Source: Verrucomicrobiota bacterium
GTDB taxonomy: Bacteria; Verrucomicrobiota; Verrucomicrobiia; Verrucomicrobiales; Akkermansiaceae
Direction of reading: 5' to 3'
DNA length: 64,000 nucleotides
Assembly: GCA_026397725.1 (NCBI GenBank)
Contig: JAPLUI010000098.1
Location: 1-64,000, forward strand
Shown here: positions 28,175 through 36,960 of the stretch, piece after piece
Numbering within the stretch: position 1 is the first letter of the stretch
Layout: each line of letters opens with the position of its first letter
Translations under genes and position numbers: made by a program
The notes under the pieces: model-generated
What the model was told of the DNA's origin: nothing
What the model saw: only the letters and a program-made list of their open reading frames with translations
Databases searched by the model: none

Positions 28175-29584
28175 TTATGAGGAGGATTGGCCTGGACCCG
28201 TCCACATCGCCCAAAACATCAGTGCCACCGCAGTGGCCATGATCACAACCGTGATCCACCCCAGGATATTGGAGATCCGCCCGTTAACTTTGGATTTCAC
28301 GATCTTCCGGTTGTTGCATATCAACATCAGGACTATCAGAAGCGGCACGGCCACCACGCCATTTAACACGGCGGAATAAAACAGCGCTTTGACGGGACTG
28401 ATCGCCTGCACGAAATTCATGCCATACCCAATAAATATCATGGCAAATATTGTTAGATAAAATCCACGCGCGCGCTTGAAGCGGCGATAGAGGCCATAAC
28501 GCCAGCCGAAGGTTTCGGCAACGGCGTATGCTGCCGAACCTGCCAGGGTCGGGATGGCCAGCAGCCCGGTTCCGAGGATCCCCAAGGTGAACAGCCAATA
28601 ACCGGATTTGCCAAGAGGCAGCAGGGCTTTGGCGGCGTCCTGGGCGGTGTTGATATCGGTGATGCCTTTGCTGTGAAGAGTTGCCGCAGTGCAAATGATG
28701 ATAAAGAATGTCGCGGCCTGGGACGCGACCATGCCGATGGCCGTATCGGCGCGCAGATTGCGGATTTCGTCAGCTCGCACCGGCTTACTGCGTTGACCCG
28801 GCGCGTCGGCGGTTGAATCCGCAATCTCCTCTTCCACCTCTTGTCCCGCCTGCCAGAAGAACAGGTATGGGGAAATTGTCGTTCCCAGATAACCTACAAC
28901 TGTCATGATGAAGGCGGGGTCCTGACTCCATGACGGAATAAAGAAGTTGCGGGCGATTTGGCCCCAATCATTTTTCACGGCTGGAAGCAAGGCGGTGATC
29001 ACGTAGGCGAGAAGTGCCAGACAAAGCCATCTGAGGATGCGGACATAGAGATGATAGGGTACGAAAATCTGAGCGGTTACCGTGACGCCGGCGAACAGCG
29101 CCAGCCACAGCGCAAACGCTCCCCCGAAGAGCATTTGGGCGGATGCCGCCATGACATTGAGGTCCGCATAGATGTTGAACACATTTGCCCCTATGAGCAG
29201 CAAAACCGCACCGTATAGGAGCCATTTGGGATAATGCCGTTTGATGACGGAGGCCAGACCGCTGCCCGTCACAATCCCGATGCGACCGCACATCTCCTGT
29301 ACCGCGATCATGAGCGGGATGCATACCGGGGTTAGCCACAGCAACCCATAACCAAACTGTGCGCCGGTGACGGAATAGGTTCCGATGCCTGACGGATCGT
29401 CGTCCGCCACGCCGGTGATCAGTCCGGGCCCGAGGCCTTTCCAAAATGGCTTGCGTTGCTCAATCGAGCCATTCGGCGCATCCACACGCGCGTTTTCCAG
29501 GTCACCCATGTCTGCGGCGTGTTCCGCGGGTGTAACACCTTGAACATCCTTACGCTTCAACAAGTCCAGCCAACGGATTTCCAT
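28175..29584 (-). CDS. Nramp-family divalent metal transporter
   Basis: 469 aa, about 11 membrane helices. Helix 1 reads ITGVADDDPSGIGTYSVTG, so the canonical DPGN metal-binding motif is DPSG here. Helix 6 has GMVASQAATFFII where MPH would be expected. These substitutions are typical of the Nramp-related subgroup whose cargo is not the standard Mn/Fe (some relatives carry Mg or Al). A soluble insert rich in Glu/Arg (about 255-295) lies before helix 6. Gene order places it downstream of the P1B ATPase on the same strand. Confidence 0.85.
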   Translation of the reverse strand: MEIRWLDLLKRKDVQGVTPAEHAADMGDLENARVDAPNGSIEQRKPFWKGLGPGLITGVADDDPSGIGTYSVTGAQFGYGLLWLTPVCIPLMIAVQEMCGRIGIVTGSGLASVIKRHYPKWLLYGAVLLLIGANVFNIYADLNVMAASAQMLFGGAFALWLALFAGVTVTAQIFVPYHLYVRILRWLCLALLAYVITALLPAVKNDWGQIARNFFIPSWSQDPAFIMTVVGYLGTTISPYLFFWQAGQEVEEEIADSTADAPGQRSKPVRADEIRNLRADTAIGMVASQAATFFIIICTAATLHSKGITDINTAQDAAKALLPLGKSGYWLFTLGILGTGLLAIPTLAGSAAYAVAETFGWRYGLYRRFKRARGFYLTIFAMIFIGYGMNFVQAISPVKALFYSAVLNGVVAVPLLIVLMLICNNRKIVKSKVNGRISNILGWITVVIMATAVALMFWAMWTGPGQSSS

Positions 29585-29678
29585 AATCGCTTAGAAGTTC
29601 ATGTGTTTCGGTGATTGCCTAGCAACTGGCTCGATTATCTCGGTCCGCCTTAGCCCGAAGCTTCCAGGATTCAAGAAG

Positions 29679-31559
29679 TTAGTTATGTTGGATGTCATGG
29701 ATCAGCGTGGGCGGAAAGGCTGCGCGCAGGGCATTGAGCACGGCCAGCACGTCGATGACTTCCTGCATGATGGCACCGCTTACCGGGCCTAAATGACCGG
29801 TGGCGGCGAACGCCATGCCGATGACACTCAGCACCATGCCACCCACGGCGCTCTGGAGCGCAATAATCCTCATCCGGCGGCTGATATGCATGAACTCGTC
29901 CACCTTCTCGAGGGAGTTGTCCATGATCACAACACCTGCCGCTTCTGCGGTGACGTCACTATTCTGTCCGATGGCCATGCCAACTGTGGCTGCCATCATG
30001 GCCGGGGCGTCATTGATCCCATCACCGACATAGAGGGTTTTCGCTTTTGCCGTTTCCTCACGGACGATGGCGAGCTTCTCTTCAGGTTTTTTCTGCGCAT
30101 GGATGACTGTAATACCCACCTGATCAGCCAGGTATTGCACCTCCGACTCGCGGTCACCCGACACGAGCATCACGCGTGCGAATTGATGCTTCGGACCCAA
30201 GTGACTCACAAAGCCGCGGCTCTCTGCACGCGGGGCATCGCGAAAGCGCAAGGCGGCGGCATAACGCTGGTCAATCACAACCACGCATTCGAGCCCACCA
30301 GCGAGCGGCGGGAGTTGATCCGAGCCCGCCACCTTGAGGGTGGCCAATTGGTCACGGCTGATGACCTGCACCGGGCGACCGGCGACGGTGCCGCGCAACC
30401 CATGCCCGGGAGGTTCTCCCACATCGCTGGCCTCCGGCAGTTCAATACCGGCCTCCTTCGCCGCTTCAATAATGGCGCGCGCCAAGGGATGTTTTGAATA
30501 GCGTTCCAGGCCCGCCACGAGTGTTAGAACCTCTTTCTGGTCAAAGCTTTGGGCGATGAGTTGTTCCGTCAGCTTGGGTTCGCCGTAGGTGAGTGTCCCT
30601 GTTTTGTCAAAGATCGCAGTGCGGCAGCCGGCGATCTGCTCGAGCACGACAGGGCTTTTTACAATGATTGCGCGTCGGGCACAGAGCGAAATCGAACCCA
30701 TGATGGCAATGGGAATTGCGAGCAGCAAGGGGCAAGGCGTAGCAATGACCAGCACCGCCAGAAAGCGAAGCGAATCCCCGCCGATCACCCAGGCTAACAC
30801 GGCCACCGTCAAGGCCACCGGCGTATAAATGGCTCCCAGTTGATCGCCGAGTCGCTGCAACTGGGGTCGCTTGCTTTCGGATTCGCGCATCACCTCCATG
30901 ATTTTGGCATAGCGCGAATCAGCCGCCGGCTTGGTGACACGAATGGTCAAGGCCGTTTCTCCGTTGATCGCGCCCGAGATCACCGTTGAGCCGGAAGTTT
31001 TGGTAATCTGAAATGGTTCGCCTGTCAGATACGATTCATCCATCATGCCATGACCTTCGGTCACCACGCCATCCACGGGGCAGATGTCATGCGGATAGAT
31101 CACGAGGGTGTCGTCAACGGCCACCTCCTGCAGCGCCACGTCGTTGATTTCAGTGGCCTGTTTCCGATGGGCGGTCGATGGCATCCGCTTGGCAAGCGCG
31201 GCCAGCACCGAAGAGGCGCTCCGCAACGCGTAGCTCTCCAACGCTTCACCTCCGGCGAGCATCAACACGATGATGGAGCCCGCCAAATATTCGCCGAGGA
31301 CAATAGAGGTGATGATGGAAATTCCACCCAGGAGATCGGAACCGAATTCACGTTTGAGGATCTTCCGCAGCAAGTCGTAAAGCAGCGGCAGTCCCCCGAG
31401 TATGAGCGTAACCAGCAAGGGGATCTGATAGGTTCCAGCAGGCGAATGGAATCCATAGCGAAGCCCCAAATGCGACAAAATTGCCACAATGGAAAGTGCG
31501 GCTATGATCGTCGACTTGTGCTGCCACACGCCGGCCGGTGAATACCAAACTTCTTTCAT
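29679..31559 (-). CDS. Heavy-metal-type (P1B) P-type ATPase
   Basis: 626 aa from the ATG at 31559, which overlaps the stop of the preceding gene by 4 bases. Transmembrane metal motif TPCPLLLAIPIAIMG, phosphorylation site DKTGTLTYGEP, the P1B signature SKHPLARAI and hinge GDGINDAPAMMAA are all visible. There is no N-terminal heavy-metal-associated domain and no His-rich tail. TPC in place of CPC argues against a simple Cu exporter, so Zn/Cd/Mn-type cargo or an atypical role is possible. Probably one transcript with the small protein before it and the Nramp gene after it. Confidence 0.9.
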   Translation of the reverse strand: MKEVWYSPAGVWQHKSTIIAALSIVAILSHLGLRYGFHSPAGTYQIPLLVTLILGGLPLLYDLLRKILKREFGSDLLGGISIITSIVLGEYLAGSIIVLMLAGGEALESYALRSASSVLAALAKRMPSTAHRKQATEINDVALQEVAVDDTLVIYPHDICPVDGVVTEGHGMMDESYLTGEPFQITKTSGSTVISGAINGETALTIRVTKPAADSRYAKIMEVMRESESKRPQLQRLGDQLGAIYTPVALTVAVLAWVIGGDSLRFLAVLVIATPCPLLLAIPIAIMGSISLCARRAIIVKSPVVLEQIAGCRTAIFDKTGTLTYGEPKLTEQLIAQSFDQKEVLTLVAGLERYSKHPLARAIIEAAKEAGIELPEASDVGEPPGHGLRGTVAGRPVQVISRDQLATLKVAGSDQLPPLAGGLECVVVIDQRYAAALRFRDAPRAESRGFVSHLGPKHQFARVMLVSGDRESEVQYLADQVGITVIHAQKKPEEKLAIVREETAKAKTLYVGDGINDAPAMMAATVGMAIGQNSDVTAEAAGVVIMDNSLEKVDEFMHISRRMRIIALQSAVGGMVLSVIGMAFAATGHLGPVSGAIMQEVIDVLAVLNALRAAFPPTLIHDIQHN

Positions 31560-31867
31560 TTCTGCTTGGCCATCTCTTGCCTTTGCAAAAACTCGTAGAG
31601 CTTCACCGCCCCGAGAAGAAACAACGCGGGTGGTGCCAGCGCCGAAAGCACGCGGACCTGCGTGACAAGGATGGCACGCACCGGAACCCGATGTAGAAGA
31701 TAGCCGACTGCGACTGCGCCGAGCACCGCTGTCGTCGGGGACTTCCGGATCTGATTTTGGCACCGCTGATAACGGTGGTGGACGTCTTGCTGCGCGTTGC
31801 ACAACAAAACATTGATCACGTCCTCCATGGATAGTGGCTCTTCCGGTTGGTTTGATGTTCCGTTCAT
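31556..31867 (-). CDS. Small membrane protein upstream of the P1B ATPase
   Basis: 103 aa from the Met at 31867 (MNGTSNQPEEPLSMEDVINV). A soluble N-terminal half with CNAQQDVHHRYQRCQNQI is followed by two hydrophobic stretches (TTAVLGAVAVGYLLHRV and LSALAPPALFLLGAVKLYEF). No family recognised; the layout resembles DUF883/ElaB-like proteins. It overlaps the ATPase start by 4 bases, implying coupled translation, and motif copy 2 lies 138 bases upstream. Confidence 0.65.
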   Translation of the reverse strand: MNGTSNQPEEPLSMEDVINVLLCNAQQDVHHRYQRCQNQIRKSPTTAVLGAVAVGYLLHRVPVRAILVTQVRVLSALAPPALFLLGAVKLYEFLQRQEMAKQK

Positions 31868-31940
31868 GGCTTTCCAGAATTTGAGGTTGCTGCCGACGCG
31901 ACCGATTTTCCCGGATAAGGAGTCAACGGTGCGTCCCGGG

Positions 31941-31969
31941 TTAAAGCGATGCACGCGATCCATTGCTTT
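31941..31969 (-). repeat. 29-base copy of the DUF883 gene 3' end
   Basis: Reverse complement of this stretch matches 41868-41896 in the DUF883 gene at 28 of 29 positions and encodes the same peptide KAMDRVHRFN. It lies between motif copy 2 and the small membrane protein, so a DUF883-type gene probably once stood here and was mostly deleted. Confidence 0.75.
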
Positions 31970-32004
31970 AAGGCATGACTATACGCACGGACCTTGCCGC
32001 AGCG

Positions 32005-32026
32005 CTATGGGGTGTTCACCCCATAG
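32005..32026 (-). promoter_or_regulatory. Palindromic stress motif, copy 2 (perfect inverted repeat)
   Basis: The most symmetrical copy: 10-base arm CTATGGGGTG and its exact complement CACCCCATAG separated by TT. It lies 138 bases upstream of the small membrane protein / P1B ATPase / Nramp unit. A TATAGT follows the motif on the minus strand at about the spacing expected for a -10 box. Confidence 0.75.
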
Positions 32027-32045
32027 CCGAAACGCCGCCCCCGAC

Positions 32046-32207
32046 TCAAATCCTGCCGAGCAAGAACAGGACCAGGAGGATGATCAGAATCAAGCCAAGT
32101 CCGCCGCTCGGGGCATATCCCCAGTTCCGGCTGTGCGGCCAGGTCGGCAGTGCGCCTAGCACCATCAGAATGAGCAATACCAGCAGAATAGTTCCTAATA
32201 ATGACAT
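32046..32207 (-). CDS. DUF3309 small hydrophobic protein
   Basis: 53 aa (MSLLGTILLVLLILMVLGAL, then PTWPHSRNWGYAPSGGLGL and a second helix ending LFLLGRI). This is a full match to the DUF3309 pattern: two helices around a WPHS..WGY.PSGG loop. Function unknown; members are usually near general-stress genes. Start fixed by family length; the longer frame upstream runs through a REP-like hairpin. Motif copy 3 lies 127 bases upstream. Confidence 0.85.
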   Translation of the reverse strand: MSLLGTILLVLLILMVLGALPTWPHSRNWGYAPSGGLGLILIILLVLFLLGRI

Positions 32208-32225
32208 AATGTAACTTTCCAGGTT

Positions 32226-32290
32226 TGCCGCCGACACACCGACAGCGAACCTTCGCTGTCTGATGTCCCGTTTTGGCAGTGTCGGCGGCG
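32226..32290. repeat. REP-like cruciform element, copy A
   Basis: Outer stem TGCCGCCGACAC (32226-32237) pairs with GTGTCGGCGGCG (32279-32290). Inside is a perfect 9-base hairpin GACAGCGAA-CC-TTCGCTGTC (32241-32260), followed by TGATGTCCCGTTTTGGC. The right half recurs at 41221-41258. It lies in the leader between motif copy 3 and the DUF3309 start, so it would also be transcribed. Confidence 0.75.
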
Positions 32291-32333
32291 AATCAGGACA
32301 ATGGGAATAGAAACCAATAACCCAGCCCGTGCC

Positions 32334-32349
32334 ATGGGGTGTAACCCTA
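32334..32349 (-). promoter_or_regulatory. Palindromic stress motif, copy 3
   Basis: Minus strand TAGGGTTACACCCCAT, 127 bases upstream of the DUF3309 start, with the REP-like hairpin between them. Confidence 0.72.
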
Positions 32350-32460
32350 CTTCGGTGCACATGAACACTTCCAGCCAGTTGTAATTGTTAAAGCAGATTG
32401 AGACATGAACGCCGCCGGGCTGGGAGATTGCCTAAATGCGAGAGCGATGCGGCCACACCC

Positions 32461-35088
32461 TCATTCGCCAACCTTGCGGATGAACCACGTCTTGACCACC
32501 TGTGTGAGGAGTGCGTAGCCTATCAGCATGAGCGTCAGGAACAGCCAGTAGAGCGGCGGCAGCGGGACAAAGCCGAGCGCACCGGCCAAGGGGGAGACCG
32601 TCAGCCACGCGCCGCCCGCGACGATGATCAGGGAGGTGAGGATCAGCGGCCAACTGGCGCGGCTTTGGATGAACGGGATCTTGTTGGTGCGAATGACGTG
32701 AATGATCAAGGTCTGGGTAAAGAGCGACTCGACGAACCAGCCGGTCTGGAACAGGGCCGGGTTTTGCCAGCAGTTGAAAATGTATAACATCAGGAAAAAT
32801 GTCAGATAGTCGAAGATCGAGCTGATCGGACCGATACAGAGAATGAAGCGCAGGATTTTGCCAATGGTCCACTGGCGCGGCTTGAGCAACCACTCGGCGT
32901 CCACCTGGTCGGTAGGGATCGTGGTTTGCGAAAAGTCGTAGAGCAGGTTGTTGGTAAGCACCTGGATCGGCAGCATGGGCAGGAACGGCAGGAACGCGCT
33001 GGCCCCCACGACACTGAACATGTTGCCGAAGCTGGAGCTGGCGGCCATCTTGATATACTTGACGATGTTGCCGAACACGCGCCGGCCTTCCATGACTCCC
33101 TGTTCGAGCACCAGCAGGCTGTTTTCTAACATAATAATATCGGATGATTCCTTGGCGATGTCCACCGCGCTGTCCACCGAGATTCCCACATCGGCAGCTT
33201 TCAAGGCCGGGGCGTCGTTGATGCCGTCGCCCATGAACCCCAACACATGGCCCTTGCTCTGCAGCGCGCGAATGATGCGCTCCTTGTGCGCCGGCACCAG
33301 CCGGGCAAAGACGCTGGTGGCGCTGGCGGCATCGGCCAGTTCGGCCTCGCTCATCGTCTCGATTTGCGAGCCTAGCAAGATATGTTCCACCGGCATGCCG
33401 ACCTGCTTGCAGATATAGGCTGCGACCAATTCATTGTCACCCGTGAGGACCTTGACGTCCACATTGAGGTTGTGCAGCCGCTGCAGCGCTTCGGTGGCGG
33501 TGTCCTTGGGCGGGTCGAGGAAGGCCAGGAAACCCAACAGGACAAGGTCGGACTCATCCTTGACCGCGTAGACCGGCTCATCGGAAGCGCCGGGCATTTG
33601 CTTGTAGGCCAGGGCGATGACCCGGAACCCCTGGGCGTTGAGGTCGTCAGCCAATTGGCGGCGCTTGGCGTCATGCTCGGGCATCACCTCGATGAGCTCG
33701 CCCTTGACTTCCACCCTGGTGCAACAACTCATCACCTCATCCACCGCGCCCTTGCAAATGAGCGTGTTCAAGCCGCTATCATCTTCGACGACCACGGACA
33801 TGCGCCGCCGCACGAAGTCGAACGGGATCTCATCGATCTTGCGATACTTCGCATCGGCCTGCAGGTGGTCTTTCAACTCCTCATGGTCGAGGATCGCTTG
33901 ATCCAACAGATTTTTCAGGCCGGTATGGTGGAAGCTGTTGAGGTAGCCGAAATGAAGCACCTTTTCGCTGGGCTCGCCATAGACGTCGAGGTGTCTTTCG
34001 AGGATGATTTTGCCTTGGGTGAGGGTGCCGGTCTTGTCGGTGCAGAGCACGTCCATGGCACCGAAGTTTTGGATGGCGTTGAGGCGTTTGACGATGACCT
34101 TCTTGCGGGCCATCGCGAGGGCGCCTTTGGACAAGTTGACGGTCACGATCATGGGCAGCATCTCGGGGGTCAGTCCGACGGCCACGGCCATGGCGAACAT
34201 GAATGCTTCCAGCCAGTTGTGCTTGCTCAGCCCGTTGATGACAAACACCGCCGGAACCATCACTGCGATGAAGCGGATCATCAGCCAGGTGAACTTGTTG
34301 ACGCCCTTGTCGAAACTGGTCAGTACCCGCTGGCCGACGATGCTGGCCGCCAGCGAGCCAAAATAGGTGTGGTCGCCAGTGTGGATGACCACAGCGGTGG
34401 CGGATCCGCTCTCGACGTTGGACCCGAGATAGCAGAGGTTGGGCAGATCAAGCGGGTTGGCAACATCCACCGGCGACGGCGCGGCATTTCGTTCCACGGG
34501 CAGGGCCTCGCCTGTTAGGGCGGCCTGGTTGAGGAACAAATCCTTGGCGGACAGGACTCTGACATCCGCGGGCACCATGTCACCGGCCGCCAGGCGGATG
34601 ATATCTCCGGGAACCAGCAACTTGAGCGGGACCTCCTGTTCCTTGCCGCCGCGTACCAGAGTGGCCGTGTTGCTGACCATCGCCTTGAGCTTGGCAGCAG
34701 CGTCGTCGGCACGCGTCTCCTGGACGAAGCGCAACACCACGCCCAGAACCACCATCACCAGAATCACCACGGTGGCCCGCTGATCACCAGTTAGAAAGGA
34801 CAACACGGCCAACGCCAACAGCAGCAGCACCAGTGGATTCTTGATGTTGGCCAACAAACGCATCGCGCTGGATTGCCGATGCTCGCGGGCGATCTCATTG
34901 GTCCCCACCTGCTGCAGGCGGGTCGCGGCTTCCGCCTCGCTCAGACCGTCGGGTTGCGAGCCAAGCTCCTTGAGGACGGCGGCGGCGTCACCACGCGCCT
35001 TGGCCAGGAGGTCTGCGGAATCCTGCGTGGCGGCAGGCGGCTTCATGGGCCGGTTTGACACGATGGCTGGCTGGGTGGGTGTCTCCAT
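32461..35088 (-). CDS. mgtA: Magnesium-translocating P-type ATPase (MgtA type)
   Basis: 875 aa P3B-type ATPase. Cation-ATPase N-domain (about 25-100, LGSQPDGLSEAEAATRL), phosphorylation site CTDKTGTLTQGKI, hinge GDGINDAPALKAADVGISVD and ten helices with C-terminal LPMLPIQVLTNNLLYDFSQ, a stretch diagnostic of MgtA/MgtB. It imports Mg2+ down its gradient at the cost of ATP. Motif copy 4 lies 104 bases upstream, inside the 3' end of the kinase gene, so it has its own promoter. No Mg-sensing leader could be recognised. Confidence 0.93.
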   Translation of the reverse strand: METPTQPAIVSNRPMKPPAATQDSADLLAKARGDAAAVLKELGSQPDGLSEAEAATRLQQVGTNEIAREHRQSSAMRLLANIKNPLVLLLLALAVLSFLTGDQRATVVILVMVVLGVVLRFVQETRADDAAAKLKAMVSNTATLVRGGKEQEVPLKLLVPGDIIRLAAGDMVPADVRVLSAKDLFLNQAALTGEALPVERNAAPSPVDVANPLDLPNLCYLGSNVESGSATAVVIHTGDHTYFGSLAASIVGQRVLTSFDKGVNKFTWLMIRFIAVMVPAVFVINGLSKHNWLEAFMFAMAVAVGLTPEMLPMIVTVNLSKGALAMARKKVIVKRLNAIQNFGAMDVLCTDKTGTLTQGKIILERHLDVYGEPSEKVLHFGYLNSFHHTGLKNLLDQAILDHEELKDHLQADAKYRKIDEIPFDFVRRRMSVVVEDDSGLNTLICKGAVDEVMSCCTRVEVKGELIEVMPEHDAKRRQLADDLNAQGFRVIALAYKQMPGASDEPVYAVKDESDLVLLGFLAFLDPPKDTATEALQRLHNLNVDVKVLTGDNELVAAYICKQVGMPVEHILLGSQIETMSEAELADAASATSVFARLVPAHKERIIRALQSKGHVLGFMGDGINDAPALKAADVGISVDSAVDIAKESSDIIMLENSLLVLEQGVMEGRRVFGNIVKYIKMAASSSFGNMFSVVGASAFLPFLPMLPIQVLTNNLLYDFSQTTIPTDQVDAEWLLKPRQWTIGKILRFILCIGPISSIFDYLTFFLMLYIFNCWQNPALFQTGWFVESLFTQTLIIHVIRTNKIPFIQSRASWPLILTSLIIVAGGAWLTVSPLAGALGFVPLPPLYWLFLTLMLIGYALLTQVVKTWFIRKVGE

Positions 35089-35181
35089 GGGATGTTTCTT
35101 GATTCAGCATTGAGAAAAGCAGGAATGCAAGACAGGCTCGGGGCAGAATGCCCGGAGCCCTTTAATTACACGCACGTAGGC

Positions 35182-36960
35182 TCACTCCGTCCTATGGGGA
35201 CTATCCCTACCGGCGGTGGCAAACTCCATCACCTCACTCAGGGTGTCCATGAATTGGTTGACCTTGATTGGTTTTGTTAGATAGCGGAAAAACCCCGCTT
35301 CGAGGCCTTTCTCGATGTCGCACGGCATGGCGTTGGCACTGAGGGCGACGATGGGAATGTGCGCGGTGAGCGGATCGAGGCGCAGGATTTTCATCGCTTC
35401 GATGCCGTTGAGGCCGGGCAGGTTGATGTCCATGAGGATGACATCGGGCAAGCTGACGCGCGCGAGATTGATGCCGTCGTTGCCGTTTTGCGCGGTGAGC
35501 AGACGCATGTCGGGGCGGCGTGCGATGAGTTGCTCGATGAGTTTGAGGTTGGCAGGGTTATCCTCGATATAAAGCAGCAAGCGCGATTTGCGGCCATCAA
35601 TGACCGGCGGCGCGGCACCCGCGGCACCTGCGGCTTCGATGTACCCGGCATGGGGATCACTCGCGACCAGCAGTTCGAGCCAAAACTCGCTGCCCGTCCC
35701 GACCGTGCTCGCCACGCCAATCCGGCCCTGCATGAGTTCGACCAAGCGCTTGCTAACAACCAGGCCGATGCCGGTGCCTTCCTCGCCGCCGGCTTCCTGG
35801 CCGAGGCGATTGAACGGCTGGAACAACTGCGCCAGGTTGTCAGGAGACAGACCCGCACCGGTGTCCTTGACGCTGATGCGAACCCGGTCGGGAAGGGTCA
35901 TCACACAGTTCACGCTGACCGAGCCGTCGGGTTGGTTGTATTTGATCGCGTTGGAAAGCAAATTGATGATCACCTGTTTGACGCGGGTGCGGTCGGCCTT
36001 GATATAGCAGGGATTGGCGAAGGACGGGAAGGTCATGCTGATGCCGCGCTTCTGCGCCTGCGGTTCGATCATCGACTGACATTCCATCATGACATCGGGC
36101 AGCGACACGGCTTCCAGCGACAGCGACAGGCGGCCGGACTCGATGACCGCCAGATCGAGGATTTCGCCGATCAGCTCTAGCAGGTACCACCCGGCGTGCA
36201 GGATTTGGTCGATGCTGCCCTGCTGCGAGGGGGTGGGCGGCGGCGTGTCGGAATCCATCAGTTGGGCGAAACCCAGGATCGCATTGAGCGGCGAGCGCAG
36301 TTCATGGCTCATGCTGGAGAGAAAGTCCGATTTGGCCAGATTGGCTTTTTCCGCGACGGCCTTGGCTTTCTCCAGCTCGAGGGTGTTTTCCTGCAATACC
36401 TTGTACACGCGATTGCGCTCCTCTTCGATTTGCTTGCGCAAGGTGTTGTCGGTGCCGATCAGCAGATAGCCGATGATGGCGTCCCGCGCGTCGCGCAGGG
36501 CCGTGACCGATACGACTGCCGGGAAGCGGCTGCCGTCCTTGCGGATGTAGGTCAACTCGTAGATGTCCTCGATGCCGCGCGAGGCCTTGAATACCAAGGC
36601 CTCGAAGCCCGGCGTGATCGGGGTGCCAAGTTCGGTGCTTAATGCCTTGGCACGCGCGATCACTTCCTGCGGATCGGAAATGTCGGCCGGCGTGATTTTG
36701 TTCATCACTTCGGCCGCCGTGTAGCCCAGCATGCGTTCCGCGCCGACGTTGAAGATCTGAATGACGCCCTTCGCGTCCGTGGCGATGCTCGAAAAATTTG
36801 CGCTGTTGAAAATCGCGCTCTGCAAAGCCCCGGTTTTAAGCCCCTCCCACTCCATCGTCAACGCCACCTGCCCGCGGTTGGTCTCGGCGAGTTCCTCCTG
36901 CAATGCGCGCACCGTTGCCAGCGCATTAGCCAGTTGCTGCTGTAACGCCTCAGTTCTCAT
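35182..36960 (-). CDS. PAS hybrid histidine kinase / response-regulator
   Basis: 592 aa, soluble. N-terminal coiled coil (1-45), PAS-PAC (about 48-190, FSSIATDAKGVIQIFNVGAERML), HisKA with phospho-His in MSHELRSPLNAILGFAQLMD (near 221), HATPase (about 320-440, NLLSNAIKYNQPDGS, DTGAGLSP, GTGIGLVVSKRLVEL) and a C-terminal receiver (about 465-580) with phospho-acceptor Asp in DVILMDINLPGLNG and Lys in LTKPI. It has no output domain. It overlaps the phosphatase gene by 4 bases and is the last gene of the stressosome operon, so it is the likely output branch replacing RsbU/sigma-B. Confidence 0.9.
   Translation of the reverse strand: MRTEALQQQLANALATVRALQEELAETNRGQVALTMEWEGLKTGALQSAIFNSANFSSIATDAKGVIQIFNVGAERMLGYTAAEVMNKITPADISDPQEVIARAKALSTELGTPITPGFEALVFKASRGIEDIYELTYIRKDGSRFPAVVSVTALRDARDAIIGYLLIGTDNTLRKQIEEERNRVYKVLQENTLELEKAKAVAEKANLAKSDFLSSMSHELRSPLNAILGFAQLMDSDTPPPTPSQQGSIDQILHAGWYLLELIGEILDLAVIESGRLSLSLEAVSLPDVMMECQSMIEPQAQKRGISMTFPSFANPCYIKADRTRVKQVIINLLSNAIKYNQPDGSVSVNCVMTLPDRVRISVKDTGAGLSPDNLAQLFQPFNRLGQEAGGEEGTGIGLVVSKRLVELMQGRIGVASTVGTGSEFWLELLVASDPHAGYIEAAGAAGAAPPVIDGRKSRLLLYIEDNPANLKLIEQLIARRPDMRLLTAQNGNDGINLARVSLPDVILMDINLPGLNGIEAMKILRLDPLTAHIPIVALSANAMPCDIEKGLEAGFFRYLTKPIKVNQFMDTLSEVMEFATAGRDSPHRTE
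35192..35209 (-). promoter_or_regulatory. Palindromic stress motif, copy 4 (inside the kinase gene 3' end)
   Basis: Minus strand TAGGGATAGTCCCCATAG. It covers the last codons of the hybrid kinase (encoding GRDSPHR) and lies 104 bases upstream of mgtA, with matching orientation. The two bases that differ from the consensus keep the inverted-repeat symmetry partly intact. Confidence 0.62.
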
